Below, in pieces: positions 24,790 through 34,969 of a stretch of DNA of 55,999 bases. Position numbers and translations under genes: made by a program. The notes beneath the pieces are model-generated. The model was not told the DNA's origin. It was given only the letters and a program-made list of their open reading frames with translations, and did no database searches. Where the stretch lies: NCBI GenBank assembly GCA_018829445.1, contig JAHJTV010000070.1, positions 1 to 55,999 on the forward strand, given 5' to 3'. This DNA is from a bacterium. Its GTDB lineage: Bacteria > SAR324 > XYD2-FULL-50-16. How positions within the stretch are numbered: the stretch's first letter is position 1; every line of letters begins with the position of its first letter.

Positions 24790-26679
24790 CTAATTTTTAA
24801 ACATGGGCAAAAACACGATGAATTCCGAACCAACATTTTTTTCACTCTTTACCTCAATTGAACCATGATGCAGTTCAATCAGAGCTTTGATAATGGGCAA
24901 TCCTAGACCTGTGCCTCTGATACTCCTAACGTAATCATCATCTGAGCGGGTTAGTGTATCAAACAAGGATTCCAGTTCAACATTTGACATACCGACACCG
25001 GTATCTTTCACGTTTATTTTGGCCTGGTTTCTGTGCGTTGATACTCGAAATTCTATTGTTCCGCTTTTAGTGTAATTTAATGCATTGGTCAACAGGTGAT
25101 CAATAACCTGACCTAATCTACGCCTGTCACCAATAACCCGGATATTTGATTCAATATCATAAATGAAGCTCAATCCTTTTTCTTCTGCTTTGGTTTTAAA
25201 AAGCAGTATTTCATCGTTAATCACATCAGAAAGAAAAATGGGTTCTTTTACCAGTGCCAGGTGACCGCTTTCTATGCTTTCCATATCCAGCAGGTTATCA
25301 ATCAGTCTTTTTAAATTTAATGCATTCTGAAGGGAAACCTGCAGGAATTCTTTCTGTTCTGCATTTATTTTTCCCGCTTCCTCATCTATCACCAGATCAA
25401 TATAGCCGATAACAGATGATAGGGGCGTGCGCAATTCATGAGAAATTGTGGCAATAAATTCATTTTTTGCCCTGTGCAGTTTTTTTATCTCAGAAATGTT
25501 TTTGAATGCGGTAATGCTGCCCTTTATCTGACCTTGTTCATCCTTGATTGGTGACGCCGTCGCCAACACGTCGATAGTATCCTCTCCCTGCTTTAATTGT
25601 AGTGGTTGGCGAATCACTGTTTTGTTAAACAAAACGGCTTTAATCATAGGGGATTCACTAAGTGGCAGGGCATTTCCGTTTAAGTCAAAAAGAGGGACAA
25701 CCTTGGGCAAGACGGCTTTACTGAAGGCACTGTTGTTGTTAATTCCAAGTAGTTTTTCCATAACCGGATTAACCTCAATGATAGTGCCCGTGTTATTAGT
25801 AATTACTATTCCTTCCTCAACACACATAAATACTGAATCCAGCTCCTGCATTTTTTTGATGTAATTATTCCGGTTTTGATTAAGCATTTGTATGAGGTTT
25901 GTGTCGGAAGATTTTGCCATTATTGTTTCCAACAATAATCCAGTTGTCCAGACTACGAATGATATCAAACGGATATAATATTCCGCCAACAAATGTTTCC
26001 CGGGGTAACCCAAATGGAAGGATAGTGAATGAATCTGGGCAACTATCATGGGAAGAAAACTTAATAAAATCGATTTGGAGAAAAGATTATCAACTTTCTG
26101 CAATCCTCTGGGCAAAAATATTACAGTGCCTGCCAGCAGCCCAAAAAGTGCTCCTATTTCCAGTATTCCTGCGATATTAGTCCCTATTTTAAGATTGGAG
26201 TTAGCCCACTCATCCGGAATTAATCTGGTTACAACAGTAAACACGGTAAATATCCCCAATCCGATCAGGATATGCTTTTTTCGCTTTAAAATCAGGTTGT
26301 CATTAATATGCTCGGTGGACACTGCCCCCAGGAATAGGAGTGTCATGATAATATTAGCCCCCTGTCCAATACCGATTGAGGAAAGAGGAATCTGGAAATC
26401 CGACAGAGAGGAGTATTCGATCAGGAGTAAATCCACCCTGATCAAAAGACCAATATTGATAAGAAGAAAGGCGATGATCAAATAACCGAGTTCTTTATTT
26501 GAAGCATAGTAAATCATTGATAATGATAAAAGAAACACAATTAGCCAGACAGGTTCCCGGGTATCAATGATGACCAGATTGCCGGTTATCAGATAGACCA
26601 GGCTCGGGGTGACGGAGAGTAGTATCAATGCCCAGATAATCAAGCTTAGCCTGTTAAATAGCTTTTGGCTTATTTCCAT
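24790..26679 (-). CDS. Membrane histidine kinase: multi-TM sensor-PAS-HisKA-HATPase
   Basis: Sensor kinase of 629 residues without a receiver. Residues 1-250 contain about seven hydrophobic segments. A PAS domain (~278-390), HisKA with His in FIATISHELRTPLSSV, and HATPase (LLTNALNYT, KDTGVGM, RGTGLGLPII) follow. The start overlaps the end of the glycosyltransferase gene by 26 bases, so the two are co-transcribed and coupled. The linked single-domain regulator at 23968 is the probable phospho-acceptor. This architecture suggests sensing within or near the membrane to control polysaccharide synthesis (inference from gene order). Confidence 0.9.
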   Translation of the reverse strand: MEISQKLFNRLSLIIWALILLSVTPSLVYLITGNLVIIDTREPVWLIVFLLSLSMIYYASNKELGYLIIAFLLINIGLLIRVDLLLIEYSSLSDFQIPLSSIGIGQGANIIMTLLFLGAVSTEHINDNLILKRKKHILIGLGIFTVFTVVTRLIPDEWANSNLKIGTNIAGILEIGALFGLLAGTVIFLPRGLQKVDNLFSKSILLSFLPMIVAQIHSLSFHLGYPGKHLLAEYYIRLISFVVWTTGLLLETIMAKSSDTNLIQMLNQNRNNYIKKMQELDSVFMCVEEGIVITNNTGTIIEVNPVMEKLLGINNNSAFSKAVLPKVVPLFDLNGNALPLSESPMIKAVLFNKTVIRQPLQLKQGEDTIDVLATASPIKDEQGQIKGSITAFKNISEIKKLHRAKNEFIATISHELRTPLSSVIGYIDLVIDEEAGKINAEQKEFLQVSLQNALNLKRLIDNLLDMESIESGHLALVKEPIFLSDVINDEILLFKTKAEEKGLSFIYDIESNIRVIGDRRRLGQVIDHLLTNALNYTKSGTIEFRVSTHRNQAKINVKDTGVGMSNVELESLFDTLTRSDDDYVRSIRGTGLGLPIIKALIELHHGSIEVKSEKNVGSEFIVFLPMFKN

Positions 26680-28102
26680 TGTCTTCAGTTTCTTTCGTCT
26701 GTTTTTTTGTGAATCCTGATCTCTGCATCTTTCCCCAGGATTTTTTTCCGATTAAAAAATCAAAAATCGCCTTTAATCGCCACCACGCATTCATCTGACG
26801 ATATCCAAAATTTTCTACGATTCCAACAAAAAATAGAACAATAATCATTTTCATGCCGGGATAGCGCCTGAATGTCATCTCCTCTACTACCAGAGCTGAG
26901 GTGGACATGGCAACACCCAGCAATATGGCTGCGGCTAAAAAGGTTATGGCAAATAACGGATCGAGAGTACCCAAATACCAGGAAATCAGGAGAGTCAGAT
27001 AGCCGGTAAACTCTATGATAGGTCCAAGTCCTTCCACAAACAGGGCAAACGGTATTGCAAACAGTCCCATTCTGCCGTAGCGGGGATTTAATACCATCTG
27101 GAAATTAAAACGGATGCTTTCCAGCAGTCCACGATGCCAACGATTACGCTGACGTGACAGTACTCCCAAGGTTTCCGGGGCCTCGGTCCAGCAAACGGGT
27201 TCGGGTAGAAATCGAATTCGGTATCTTTTCCCGGATTTTTTCATGACTCGATGCAATCTGGTGATCAACTCCATATCCTCACCGACCGTATCGGTTCGAT
27301 AACCTCCTGCAAACAGAACTGCAGCTTTATTAAACATACCGAATGCCCCTGAAATGATCAATAACATGTTCAATGCTTCCCATCCAACTCTACCAAACAG
27401 AAAAGCTCTAAAGTATTCCACAATCTGAAAAAGAGGCAGCAGTTTATCAGGTAATTGTAACTGGGAGACGTTCCCGGAATCGGTTGAACAACCGTTAATA
27501 ATCCTTACTACCCCTCCTACTGCAACAGTATTGGGATCCTCCAAAAATGGTCTCACCATTTGCAACAGCACATTGCTTTCCAAAAGGGAATCGGTATCAA
27601 TTGCAGTAAAAATTGGATACCTGGAGGCATTGATGCCGGCATTCAGGGCGTCAGCCTTCCCGCCATTTTCCTTGTCGAGGACAAAAAGATTGGGATATTT
27701 TTGGGAACCATAAATCCCTTTGATTAGTTTTGTTTGCAACTTTCCCGGACTTGCCCGTACAATTTTTTCTAACTGGTATGCTTCAATTAAAAGATTTAAT
27801 GTTCCATCGGCTGAACCATCGTTAATAAGAATGATTTCATACTCCGGGTAATTCAGATCCAGAAGCGATCTGACATTTTCTACAACTGTTTTTTCTTCAT
27901 TATAAGCCGGTGCTAATACAGAAATGGGTTTAAGGAATTTTGCATATTGAATCAGTTTTTTTAAGTCCACAACCCGGTTTTTTTTCAGGTAGGCTTTTAT
28001 ACTGAAAAAAGAGATAAGAATCAAAATCGTGTACACAAAGTTGACGATTAAAAAATACAACAAAACAAAATAATTCCAGTAAGAGATAATTTGATAAATC
28101 AT
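26654..28102 (-). CDS. Processive family 2 glycosyltransferase, membrane-bound (PgaC/hyaluronan-synthase-like)
   Basis: 482 residues. One N-terminal transmembrane helix (~12-34), GT-A catalytic domain (PISVLAPAYNEEKTVVENVRSLL; LINDGSADGT with Asp95; NGGKADALN; AIDTD with the DxD motif at 169-171; GED at 274-276; QRNRW at 318-322), then 3-4 C-terminal helices. The ED and Q(Q/R)xRW motifs are those of processive beta-glycan synthases such as poly-N-acetylglucosamine, cellulose or hyaluronan synthases, which extrude the chain through the membrane. No deacetylase or export partner is nearby, so the polymer is unknown. Coupled to the kinase gene downstream; the HEAT protein upstream is separated by a mobile element. 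Confidence 0.9.
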   Translation of the reverse strand: MIYQIISYWNYFVLLYFLIVNFVYTILILISFFSIKAYLKKNRVVDLKKLIQYAKFLKPISVLAPAYNEEKTVVENVRSLLDLNYPEYEIILINDGSADGTLNLLIEAYQLEKIVRASPGKLQTKLIKGIYGSQKYPNLFVLDKENGGKADALNAGINASRYPIFTAIDTDSLLESNVLLQMVRPFLEDPNTVAVGGVVRIINGCSTDSGNVSQLQLPDKLLPLFQIVEYFRAFLFGRVGWEALNMLLIISGAFGMFNKAAVLFAGGYRTDTVGEDMELITRLHRVMKKSGKRYRIRFLPEPVCWTEAPETLGVLSRQRNRWHRGLLESIRFNFQMVLNPRYGRMGLFAIPFALFVEGLGPIIEFTGYLTLLISWYLGTLDPLFAITFLAAAILLGVAMSTSALVVEEMTFRRYPGMKMIIVLFFVGIVENFGYRQMNAWWRLKAIFDFLIGKKSWGKMQRSGFTKKQTKETEDNGNKPKAI

Positions 28103-28156
28103 ATAAAAATCCGAATACCGTTTTGTTACAGGTCTCTTGTAATGACTTTACTGAAG

Positions 28157-28370
28157 TCAATGCCTTTAACTTAAGGTCTTACACCTTCATTGAACTACCA
28201 AAAATGCAAAATACAAATGGTAGGGTGGGGTTACATCCCCGCCAGAATTAACTCAAAGGCGGCCATGTAAGGCCGCCCTACCGTTATTCCCTGCAATAAA
28301 TTAAAACTTTCTGTGTTCTGGTTATGAAGGTCTATTGAATACATTTAATTTCATGAGTTAACGACACTGA
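28157..28370. mobile_element. 214-bp MITE-like element (copy 1) with 8-bp target duplication
   Basis: Nearly identical over its whole length to 42607-42819. Termini are imperfect inverted repeats starting TCAATG (TCAATGCCTTTAACTTAAG at the left). The flanks are a perfect 8-bp direct repeat TACTGAAG (28149-28156 and 28371-28378). The centre is a G+C-rich double hairpin (28219-28282). No open reading frame, so it must be mobilised in trans. It separates the HEAT gene from the glycosyltransferase gene; without it they would be about 60 bp apart. Confidence 0.85.
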
Positions 28371-28384
28371 TACTGAAGTTTCGA

Positions 28385-29464
28385 TTACTGTTTCGTAAAT
28401 TCTGTAATTAAGTCCCTGTTCATCTGTTTATTACAGGATGCTGCTGCTTCATCCAAAAGCTTCAACCCGGATTCTCCTAATTGAGTAAGTGCCTCAATCG
28501 AGTTTTTAGCCACCCAGAAATCGTCACTATCAACAAATTCTATCAAACGTCTGGCCGAGGTGGCGATTCCCAGTTGTCCCAAGGCTTTGACTGATGCAAT
28601 CACGATTGATTGGTTATTGTGATCCAATTGTTGTTCAAAAAAGTCAATTAGCGTTGGATCTTCATTTGTCGCTAGAGCACTTATACACGAGATCTTTAGT
28701 TCCGGGTCTTCAGTTGCTGTATAGACTTCAATTACCTTGTCCTGAACATCTGTATAAACATAGTATCCGAATATCTGCACGCAAATGGATCTAATCCAGT
28801 CTGATAGTTCAATCGATCTGAAAATGCGTTCTAATTCCTTTAAAATAGAGGTTCCATATTCCAATAGATGGACTGTCAATAGATTCTGATATTCTTTCCC
28901 GGTTTTTGTCTGCATTTGAATCAGGATTGTTTCCAGGGATTCCAGATCTTTTACCTGCATCAGATTTGTGGCTGCTGTTAAACGAACCAATTCGGATTTA
29001 TCGTGAAGGGCATCCCTGATATTTGAAATGCTTTTGTGGCAATCCATCAAACCTAAAAAATAAATGGCATAAACACGCTCCCAGGTTGTTCGACGATTCA
29101 GTTTTTTTAACAGATAATTGTCAAAATTCAGCTCTACTAAAAGATCCCTGATTTTGGACTTTTCATCGCCCTTAATATCCAACAGAAATTCTTTGATAAA
29201 ATCTCCAAAATAGACATAATCCTTTTTTAAAACCAGATTTTGATAATCAGAAGCATTTATCTCATCTTCAAGAAACAAAAAGAGTGCCTTGTACCAGGTA
29301 TTATGTTTTTTCTCCAATCGTTTTCTCAAACGAGACTGTAGGATGCGATTAAGAATTGCGTACCCCATTAATGTGATAATCAGGGTCAATTGCAGACCAA
29401 TTGAAAAGACAATAAAAAGAAGTATGTCCGATCGGTGATTAAGAATCCAATTTATCATATGCAA
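28385..29464 (-). CDS. Membrane-anchored HEAT-repeat protein
   Basis: 359 residues: an N-terminal transmembrane helix (~13-38), a basic linker, then alpha-helical HEAT-like repeats (~120-350) such as SISNIRDALHDKSELVRLTAATNLMQ, DPELKISCISALAT and NQSIVIASVKALGQLG. HEAT repeats are protein-protein scaffolds. It precedes the processive glycosyltransferase on the same strand, and I recall this HEAT-GT2-kinase order from other environmental bacteria; a scaffold or regulator of the synthase is the likely role. No catalytic motif seen. An alternative ATG lies two codons downstream. Confidence 0.82.
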   Translation of the reverse strand: MHMINWILNHRSDILLFIVFSIGLQLTLIITLMGYAILNRILQSRLRKRLEKKHNTWYKALFLFLEDEINASDYQNLVLKKDYVYFGDFIKEFLLDIKGDEKSKIRDLLVELNFDNYLLKKLNRRTTWERVYAIYFLGLMDCHKSISNIRDALHDKSELVRLTAATNLMQVKDLESLETILIQMQTKTGKEYQNLLTVHLLEYGTSILKELERIFRSIELSDWIRSICVQIFGYYVYTDVQDKVIEVYTATEDPELKISCISALATNEDPTLIDFFEQQLDHNNQSIVIASVKALGQLGIATSARRLIEFVDSDDFWVAKNSIEALTQLGESGLKLLDEAAASCNKQMNRDLITEFTKQ

Positions 29465-29696
29465 TTTATAAAATGATAATTTTTTAGTTTTGAATAATTG
29501 CTATTTTAAACAGACTCGGTGTTTATATATTATATACCTGTAAACGATTTGCTTTTAAAACCAAAATAATGTTAACAATTGGAAATGGATTTCTTCATTT
29601 TACGAATTGAGCTTTAAGATGAAACCCAAGCTGAAGTGGCATTGTTTTTCATAATGACAGTTTGTTAACTCTAATTGGCTTCGGCTGTTTGTTATA

Positions 29697-32600
29697 ATGA
29701 CCCGAAGAAAAACTCCTAAATTTATTGACGTTTTCAAATGGCTGATTGCTTTTTTTGGAACCGGTGTTCTTTATTATATCTCATGTGAATTTTCACAGGA
29801 ACAGACGTACGTATTCTTGAATTTTGGTCCCATATCACTGGCTGCAGGAATAGCAGTAGCCGGTTTATTGCTGTTCGGGTTTCGAATCTGGCCGGCCCTG
29901 GCCATTTCCGCCCTCCTTTCGGATCACAATGCTGTTCATCTTCTTGGTGCAACGCAGTATCACAGTATTCCATTGGCGCTTTCTTTGTTTTCCACAGCCA
30001 GTTCAGTTCTTCAAGCGTGTTTAGGAGCCTATTTAATCAAGAAGTACATCTCATTTCCCCCAAAACTTGGTCATTTGAACCAGGTTTTTAAGTCTATGTT
30101 TCTAGCCGGCCCAATCGCCTGTTTGCTTAATCCGACCTTTGAATTGGGATTATTATTTTATACCGGTCATTCGTTTGATACGACTTTGCTTATTAATTGG
30201 CTCACCTCATGGTTCGGTGAAAGTATAGGGGTGGTGCTTTTTATCCCCCTCGTATTTGCTTCAATCGGGAATATCGATCCATTAAGAGTCAGGAGCCGAC
30301 TGCTCATTATTATTCCTATGGTATCCCTCTTTGTTATCTCACTGATAATTTTCTTTAATGTACATAAAAACGAAGAAACACGCAATGAGTTGGTTTTCGA
30401 GCAAAGAGCAAACATAATATATCAATCTCTTCGTGGGAAGTTTAAAGATTATATTGATGTCCTATTTTCAATAGAAAGACTATTCAGTGCCAGTAGCGAA
30501 GTCAGTAGAAAAGAATTCCGGGATTTTGTGCAGTATGCACTAAACCAGGGACCGGGCATTCAAGCTCTGGAATGGATTCCGGTAGTACCCAAACACCTGC
30601 GACAGACATACAAAAACAAGGCCCTGGAGGATGGACTTTACTCTTTTACCTTTACAGAATTTGACGAAGAAGGGCATTTAATCCCGGCTAGGATACGCGA
30701 TATCTATTATCCTGTCTATTATCTTGAGCCTTTAGAGGGTAATGAACTGGCCATGGGATTCAATCTCGCTTCCAATGCAGCACGGCTGGAGGCATTGGAA
30801 AAGGCAAGAGATATGGGATATCCCATTGCCAGCGGAAGAATCAGGCTAATGCAAACAAAGAGTATACAATTCGGTTTTCTTATTCTTTTGCCCATCTATA
30901 AAGGAGGAATAATACCCGGATCTACCAGCGGCAGAAGGAATTTGCTCATGGGATATGCCCTTGGTGTGTTCAAAATAGCTGATATAGTAAAAGCTGCGGT
31001 TGAGTCTTACTTTCGAAAGGGTCTGGACATTGCCATTTCTGATGACTCTGCTCCCATAGATCAGAATATGCTATATCAACTTATTCAAGGCCATTCCACT
31101 GAATCTCCAGCCAACCAGATCCTCTTCCGACAGAACAGTCTAAAACAATCTTTTACGTTTGAAATTGCGGGTAGAGTATGGACAATTCACTTTGCTGCAA
31201 ATTCCGAGTATGAGTCTCATTCCTACGCTCAATCTTGGGTGGTGTTGGCCATCAGTATGGTCTTTACTGCGCTTCTTGGGACATTACTCCTTGTCATCGT
31301 CGGCAGGGCGGCTTATACGCAGGCGGAAGTTGAAGACCAATCGAGGCAATTATCTCGGACTGGACAATTTCTGGAACATGAAATCGAGGACAGAAAACAG
31401 GCGGAAGATTCTGCTCGAGATAACGCTGCCAGATTAAATGCTCTTGTTGACAATATCGCAGATGCTATTATCACCATTAATGTAAATGCCAGGGTGGAAT
31501 CCTTTAATCCTGCTGCGGAAAAGATATTCGGGTACAACTCAAGTGATATTATCGGGAAAAACATAAATACCTTGATGCCCGAACCGTTTAAGAGTGCTCA
31601 CGATGGCTATTTAAAAGCTTTCCTTAATACCGGAATCAGCAAAATAATCGGAGTTGGAAGGGAGGTAAAAGGTCTTCGTAAGGATGGAGGAATCACTGAT
31701 CTTGACTTGGCAATCACTGAGATGAGCGTTGGGCAGAAACGGTTGTTTATTGGGATTCTAAGGGACATTAGCGATAGAAAGAAAGCGGAAGAAGACTTAA
31801 GGCGGTATAAAAAAGCAGTGGAGAAAGCCGGTCACATAATTTTTATTACAAATATCAAGGGTAAAATAGAATATGTAAACCCTGCGTTTATCAAAGAAAC
31901 CGGATACTCGGAAAATGACGCCGTAGGAAAAACTCCTCGCATATTGAAATCGGGGAGAATGGAGCCAATCTATTACCAAACTTTCTGGCAAACCATACTC
32001 AAAGGAGACACCTGGGAGCAAGAGATAATCAACCGGAAAAAAGATGGATCATTTTATTATGCGCAACAAACAGTTTCGCCAATTACCGATAGGACAGGAT
32101 TAATAGAAGGATTTATCGCGGTTCAGAAGGATATTACCGATATAAAAAAGAGTCAGGAGTTGCTAAAAGCAGCTAAAGAGGAAGCTGAATCCGCCAACAA
32201 GGCGAAAAGTGAGTTTCTGGCTAATATGAGCCATGAAATCCGAACTCCCATGAATGCAGTGCTTGGATTTAGTGAATTGCTTTCCAGTATTGTAACGGAC
32301 AAACAACAAAGTCGCTACCTTGAATCCATCCAGACTGCCGGAAAGAGTCTCCTGACCTTAATCAATGATATCCTCGATCTATCCAAAATCGAAGCGGGAA
32401 AGCTTGAGTTGTCGTATGAGCCCATTAGCCTGTCACGTTTATATATTGAAATGCAGAGCGTTTTTGAGGCACGGACAAAGGAAAAAAATCTCGAATTTCG
32501 TCTGGAAATCGATCCTGAGCTGCCTGATAGTCTTTACCTTGATGAGAGCCGATTGAGACAGATTCTACTTAACCTGATCGGGAATGCTATCAAATTCACC

Positions 32601-33650
32601 GACAATGGATATATCAAGGTCGCCGCCAACCTGGAAAAAAAGCTGGCTGAAAACAGATTCAATATTTCTCTGTCGGTCGAAGATTCCGGCATTGGCATCC
32701 CAAGAGATCAGCAGACTTCAATTTTTGATTCTTTTAAACAGCAAGACGGACAAAGCAACAGAAAATACGGCGGAACAGGTTTGGGACTGGCTATCTGTAA
32801 ACGTCTTGTCGGTATCATGGGAGGTAAGATTGAACTGAAAAGCACAACCGGGGCTGGAAGTCTTTTTAAGATTCACCTGAAGGAGGTACAGTTAGCATCG
32901 GCAGAGACAACAAATGTGTCCGAAAACACGGATTTTGACCTGTTACGATTCAAATTCGAACCGGCAACAATTCTGGTAGTTGATGATACAGTGTCCAATA
33001 GAACACTCATTCAAGAATCCCTGTCAAGAATTGGATTTAACGTCATCGAAGCGGAGAACGGCAAAGTGGCACTGGAAATTGTCAAAACAAAACGACCCGA
33101 TGTCATTTTGATGGATATTAGAATGCCGGTGATGGATGGATATGAAGCAACCAGGCTCCTGAAAAGCAACGACAAAACCAGGGACATCCCCATTATTGTA
33201 ATGACGGCATCGGTACTTACAGAAACCATGTCAAAAATTAAAGAGAGTGAATTTGATGGTTTTTTGTCCAAACCTGCCCCCATGAAAACACTGTTAAAGG
33301 AGTTGTCCAGGTTTTTACCTTATAAAGAAAACACAAAGGTAACATCAGGGATTGAGAAAGAGCCCGGGAAACAACCCATCACAGAAATCAAAGATCTGCC
33401 AACACTGCTTGAGAGAGTAAACAATGAGCTTTTTCCTGAACTGGAGGAATTAAAAGGAGTTATGGAGATGGATGCAATCAAAACGTTCGGAAAGAGATTA
33501 CTAGCAGTGGCAGAACATCATAAAGTTACAACTCTTGCTTCTTATGCAGATATATTGTTGGAATATGCCGAAGGATTTGATATTTCCGGAATCCAGGAAA
33601 CGCTTTCCACAATATCCAAAACCATTAAAGAACTCCAAACGAATCATTAA
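29697..33650 (+). CDS. Hybrid histidine kinase: MASE1-CHASE-PAS-PAS-HisKA-HATPase-receiver
   Basis: 1317 residues. N-terminal MASE1 membrane sensor (~10-215, eight or so hydrophobic segments), extracytoplasmic CHASE domain (~245-410; ALEWIPVVPKHLR, YPVYYLEPLEGN), a further helix (~510-530), PAS ~575-690 and ~700-815, HisKA (FLANMSHEIRTPMNAVLGF), HATPase (NLIGNAIKFT, DSGIGIP, GGTGLGLAIC), receiver (phospho-acceptor in VILMDIRMPVMDG; FLSKPAP). The C-terminal ~90 residues are helical without a phosphotransfer His. No clear Shine-Dalgarno before ATG 29697, and TATAAT overlaps the start, so translation may be weak or leaderless. Followed after 24 bp by a receiver-kinase. Confidence 0.92.
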   Translation: MTRRKTPKFIDVFKWLIAFFGTGVLYYISCEFSQEQTYVFLNFGPISLAAGIAVAGLLLFGFRIWPALAISALLSDHNAVHLLGATQYHSIPLALSLFSTASSVLQACLGAYLIKKYISFPPKLGHLNQVFKSMFLAGPIACLLNPTFELGLLFYTGHSFDTTLLINWLTSWFGESIGVVLFIPLVFASIGNIDPLRVRSRLLIIIPMVSLFVISLIIFFNVHKNEETRNELVFEQRANIIYQSLRGKFKDYIDVLFSIERLFSASSEVSRKEFRDFVQYALNQGPGIQALEWIPVVPKHLRQTYKNKALEDGLYSFTFTEFDEEGHLIPARIRDIYYPVYYLEPLEGNELAMGFNLASNAARLEALEKARDMGYPIASGRIRLMQTKSIQFGFLILLPIYKGGIIPGSTSGRRNLLMGYALGVFKIADIVKAAVESYFRKGLDIAISDDSAPIDQNMLYQLIQGHSTESPANQILFRQNSLKQSFTFEIAGRVWTIHFAANSEYESHSYAQSWVVLAISMVFTALLGTLLLVIVGRAAYTQAEVEDQSRQLSRTGQFLEHEIEDRKQAEDSARDNAARLNALVDNIADAIITINVNARVESFNPAAEKIFGYNSSDIIGKNINTLMPEPFKSAHDGYLKAFLNTGISKIIGVGREVKGLRKDGGITDLDLAITEMSVGQKRLFIGILRDISDRKKAEEDLRRYKKAVEKAGHIIFITNIKGKIEYVNPAFIKETGYSENDAVGKTPRILKSGRMEPIYYQTFWQTILKGDTWEQEIINRKKDGSFYYAQQTVSPITDRTGLIEGFIAVQKDITDIKKSQELLKAAKEEAESANKAKSEFLANMSHEIRTPMNAVLGFSELLSSIVTDKQQSRYLESIQTAGKSLLTLINDILDLSKIEAGKLELSYEPISLSRLYIEMQSVFEARTKEKNLEFRLEIDPELPDSLYLDESRLRQILLNLIGNAIKFTDNGYIKVAANLEKKLAENRFNISLSVEDSGIGIPRDQQTSIFDSFKQQDGQSNRKYGGTGLGLAICKRLVGIMGGKIELKSTTGAGSLFKIHLKEVQLASAETTNVSENTDFDLLRFKFEPATILVVDDTVSNRTLIQESLSRIGFNVIEAENGKVALEIVKTKRPDVILMDIRMPVMDGYEATRLLKSNDKTRDIPIIVMTASVLTETMSKIKESEFDGFLSKPAPMKTLLKELSRFLPYKENTKVTSGIEKEPGKQPITEIKDLPTLLERVNNELFPELEELKGVMEMDAIKTFGKRLLAVAEHHKVTTLASYADILLEYAEGFDISGIQETLSTISKTIKELQTNH

Positions 33651-33674
33651 TCCCCTATGATTGTGAGATAAAAA

Positions 33675-34790
33675 ATGACAGATACCAACCAAAAACCATC
33701 AGTATTAATTGTAGATGATAATCCTAAAAACCTGCAAGTACTGGGAAGTCTTCTGACTCAAAACGGTTATTCCGCTGTTGCTGCCCAGGGAGGTGAACAG
33801 GCACTGGAATATATCAAAAAGAAAGAACCCGAGATCATTCTCCTGGATATAATGATGCCCGGTATGGACGGGATTGAAGTCTGTAAACGCCTAAAAGATG
33901 ATGAAGATACCAGGGAGATTCCCATATTGTTTATTACAGCCTTAACCGAGGTTAACGACAAGATCAAGGCTTTTGCAGCCGGGGGCGCCGACTATCTTAC
34001 AAAACCGTTTGTAAAAGAGGAGGTACTTGCCAGAATCGAGGTTCATTTGAAAAACGCACGTTATCTTAAACAACTCACGGAAACCAATCAACATCTTAAA
34101 GATCTGAACAAACTGAAAGATGATTTTCTGGGGATGGCTACTCATGATATCAGAAGCCCGCTCAGTGGCGTGAATGGAGTAATAGACCTGATCCTTACTG
34201 GGGAGTTGGGAGAGATTAATGATCAACAACGTGAGTTTCTGGAATTAATATTAAAATCCGGCAAACAGATAATGAATCTTGTCAATGACTTGCTGGATAT
34301 CTCTGTCATAGAAAGCGGAAATCTGAAACTGACCTTCGAAAATTGCAGAATCAGATCCATTATTGAAGATCGTATTCGACTGCATCAATTTACAGTAAAA
34401 AAGAAGGAAATCATGATTATATCTGATCTTAAAGATAACCCAGAATTGACACTGGATCCGGAACGTTTTGGACAGGTGTTGGATAATCTCCTTTCTAATG
34501 CAGCCAAATTCTCTCCGGAAAAATCAAAAATTTTTGTATCCCTCGAAGCGGATAAAACCGATGTTATAATAAAAATAAGGGATGAGGGGCCTGGAATATC
34601 AAAAGAGGATCAGGAAAAACTGTTTGGAATGTATAGAAAACTGTCTGCCAGACCTACTTCCGGTGAGAAAAGCTCAGGTCTGGGCCTGGCAATTGCCAGA
34701 AAGATCATTGATGGCCACCAGGGTGATATTTATGTGGAGAGTTCCCTTGGTAAGGGGGCTACATTTGTGATCGTTTTGCCATTGAAGTAG
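33675..34790 (+). CDS. Response regulator-histidine kinase (receiver-HisKA-HATPase)
   Basis: 371 residues, cytoplasmic. Receiver at ~8-122 (VDDNPKN; Asp in ILLDIMMPGMDG; Lys in LTKPF), coiled linker, HisKA with FLGMATHDIRSPLSGV (phospho-acceptor His; D replaces the usual E of the H box, as in many such proteins), HATPase (NLLSNAAKFS, DEGPGIS, SSGLGLAIA). An N-terminal receiver lets an upstream kinase control this kinase's activity; the MASE1 hybrid kinase 24 bp upstream is the natural partner, making a phosphorelay operon (inference). Confidence 0.92.
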   Translation: MTDTNQKPSVLIVDDNPKNLQVLGSLLTQNGYSAVAAQGGEQALEYIKKKEPEIILLDIMMPGMDGIEVCKRLKDDEDTREIPILFITALTEVNDKIKAFAAGGADYLTKPFVKEEVLARIEVHLKNARYLKQLTETNQHLKDLNKLKDDFLGMATHDIRSPLSGVNGVIDLILTGELGEINDQQREFLELILKSGKQIMNLVNDLLDISVIESGNLKLTFENCRIRSIIEDRIRLHQFTVKKKEIMIISDLKDNPELTLDPERFGQVLDNLLSNAAKFSPEKSKIFVSLEADKTDVIIKIRDEGPGISKEDQEKLFGMYRKLSARPTSGEKSSGLGLAIARKIIDGHQGDIYVESSLGKGATFVIVLPLK

Positions 34791-34969
34791 GGGACTGTTA
34801 TTAAATAAACCTTTTCCAACTGGCAACTTAGGTAAAAATGATTGGTATAAAAAAAAGGACGGATTAGACGGCTGGATTTTTCGACAACCAATTTCTTATT
34901 ATCTCATCTATCATCATTCGCCTCAGGTATTGGCGTAAAACATTAAAATCGGATGTTTACTGATTGAAT

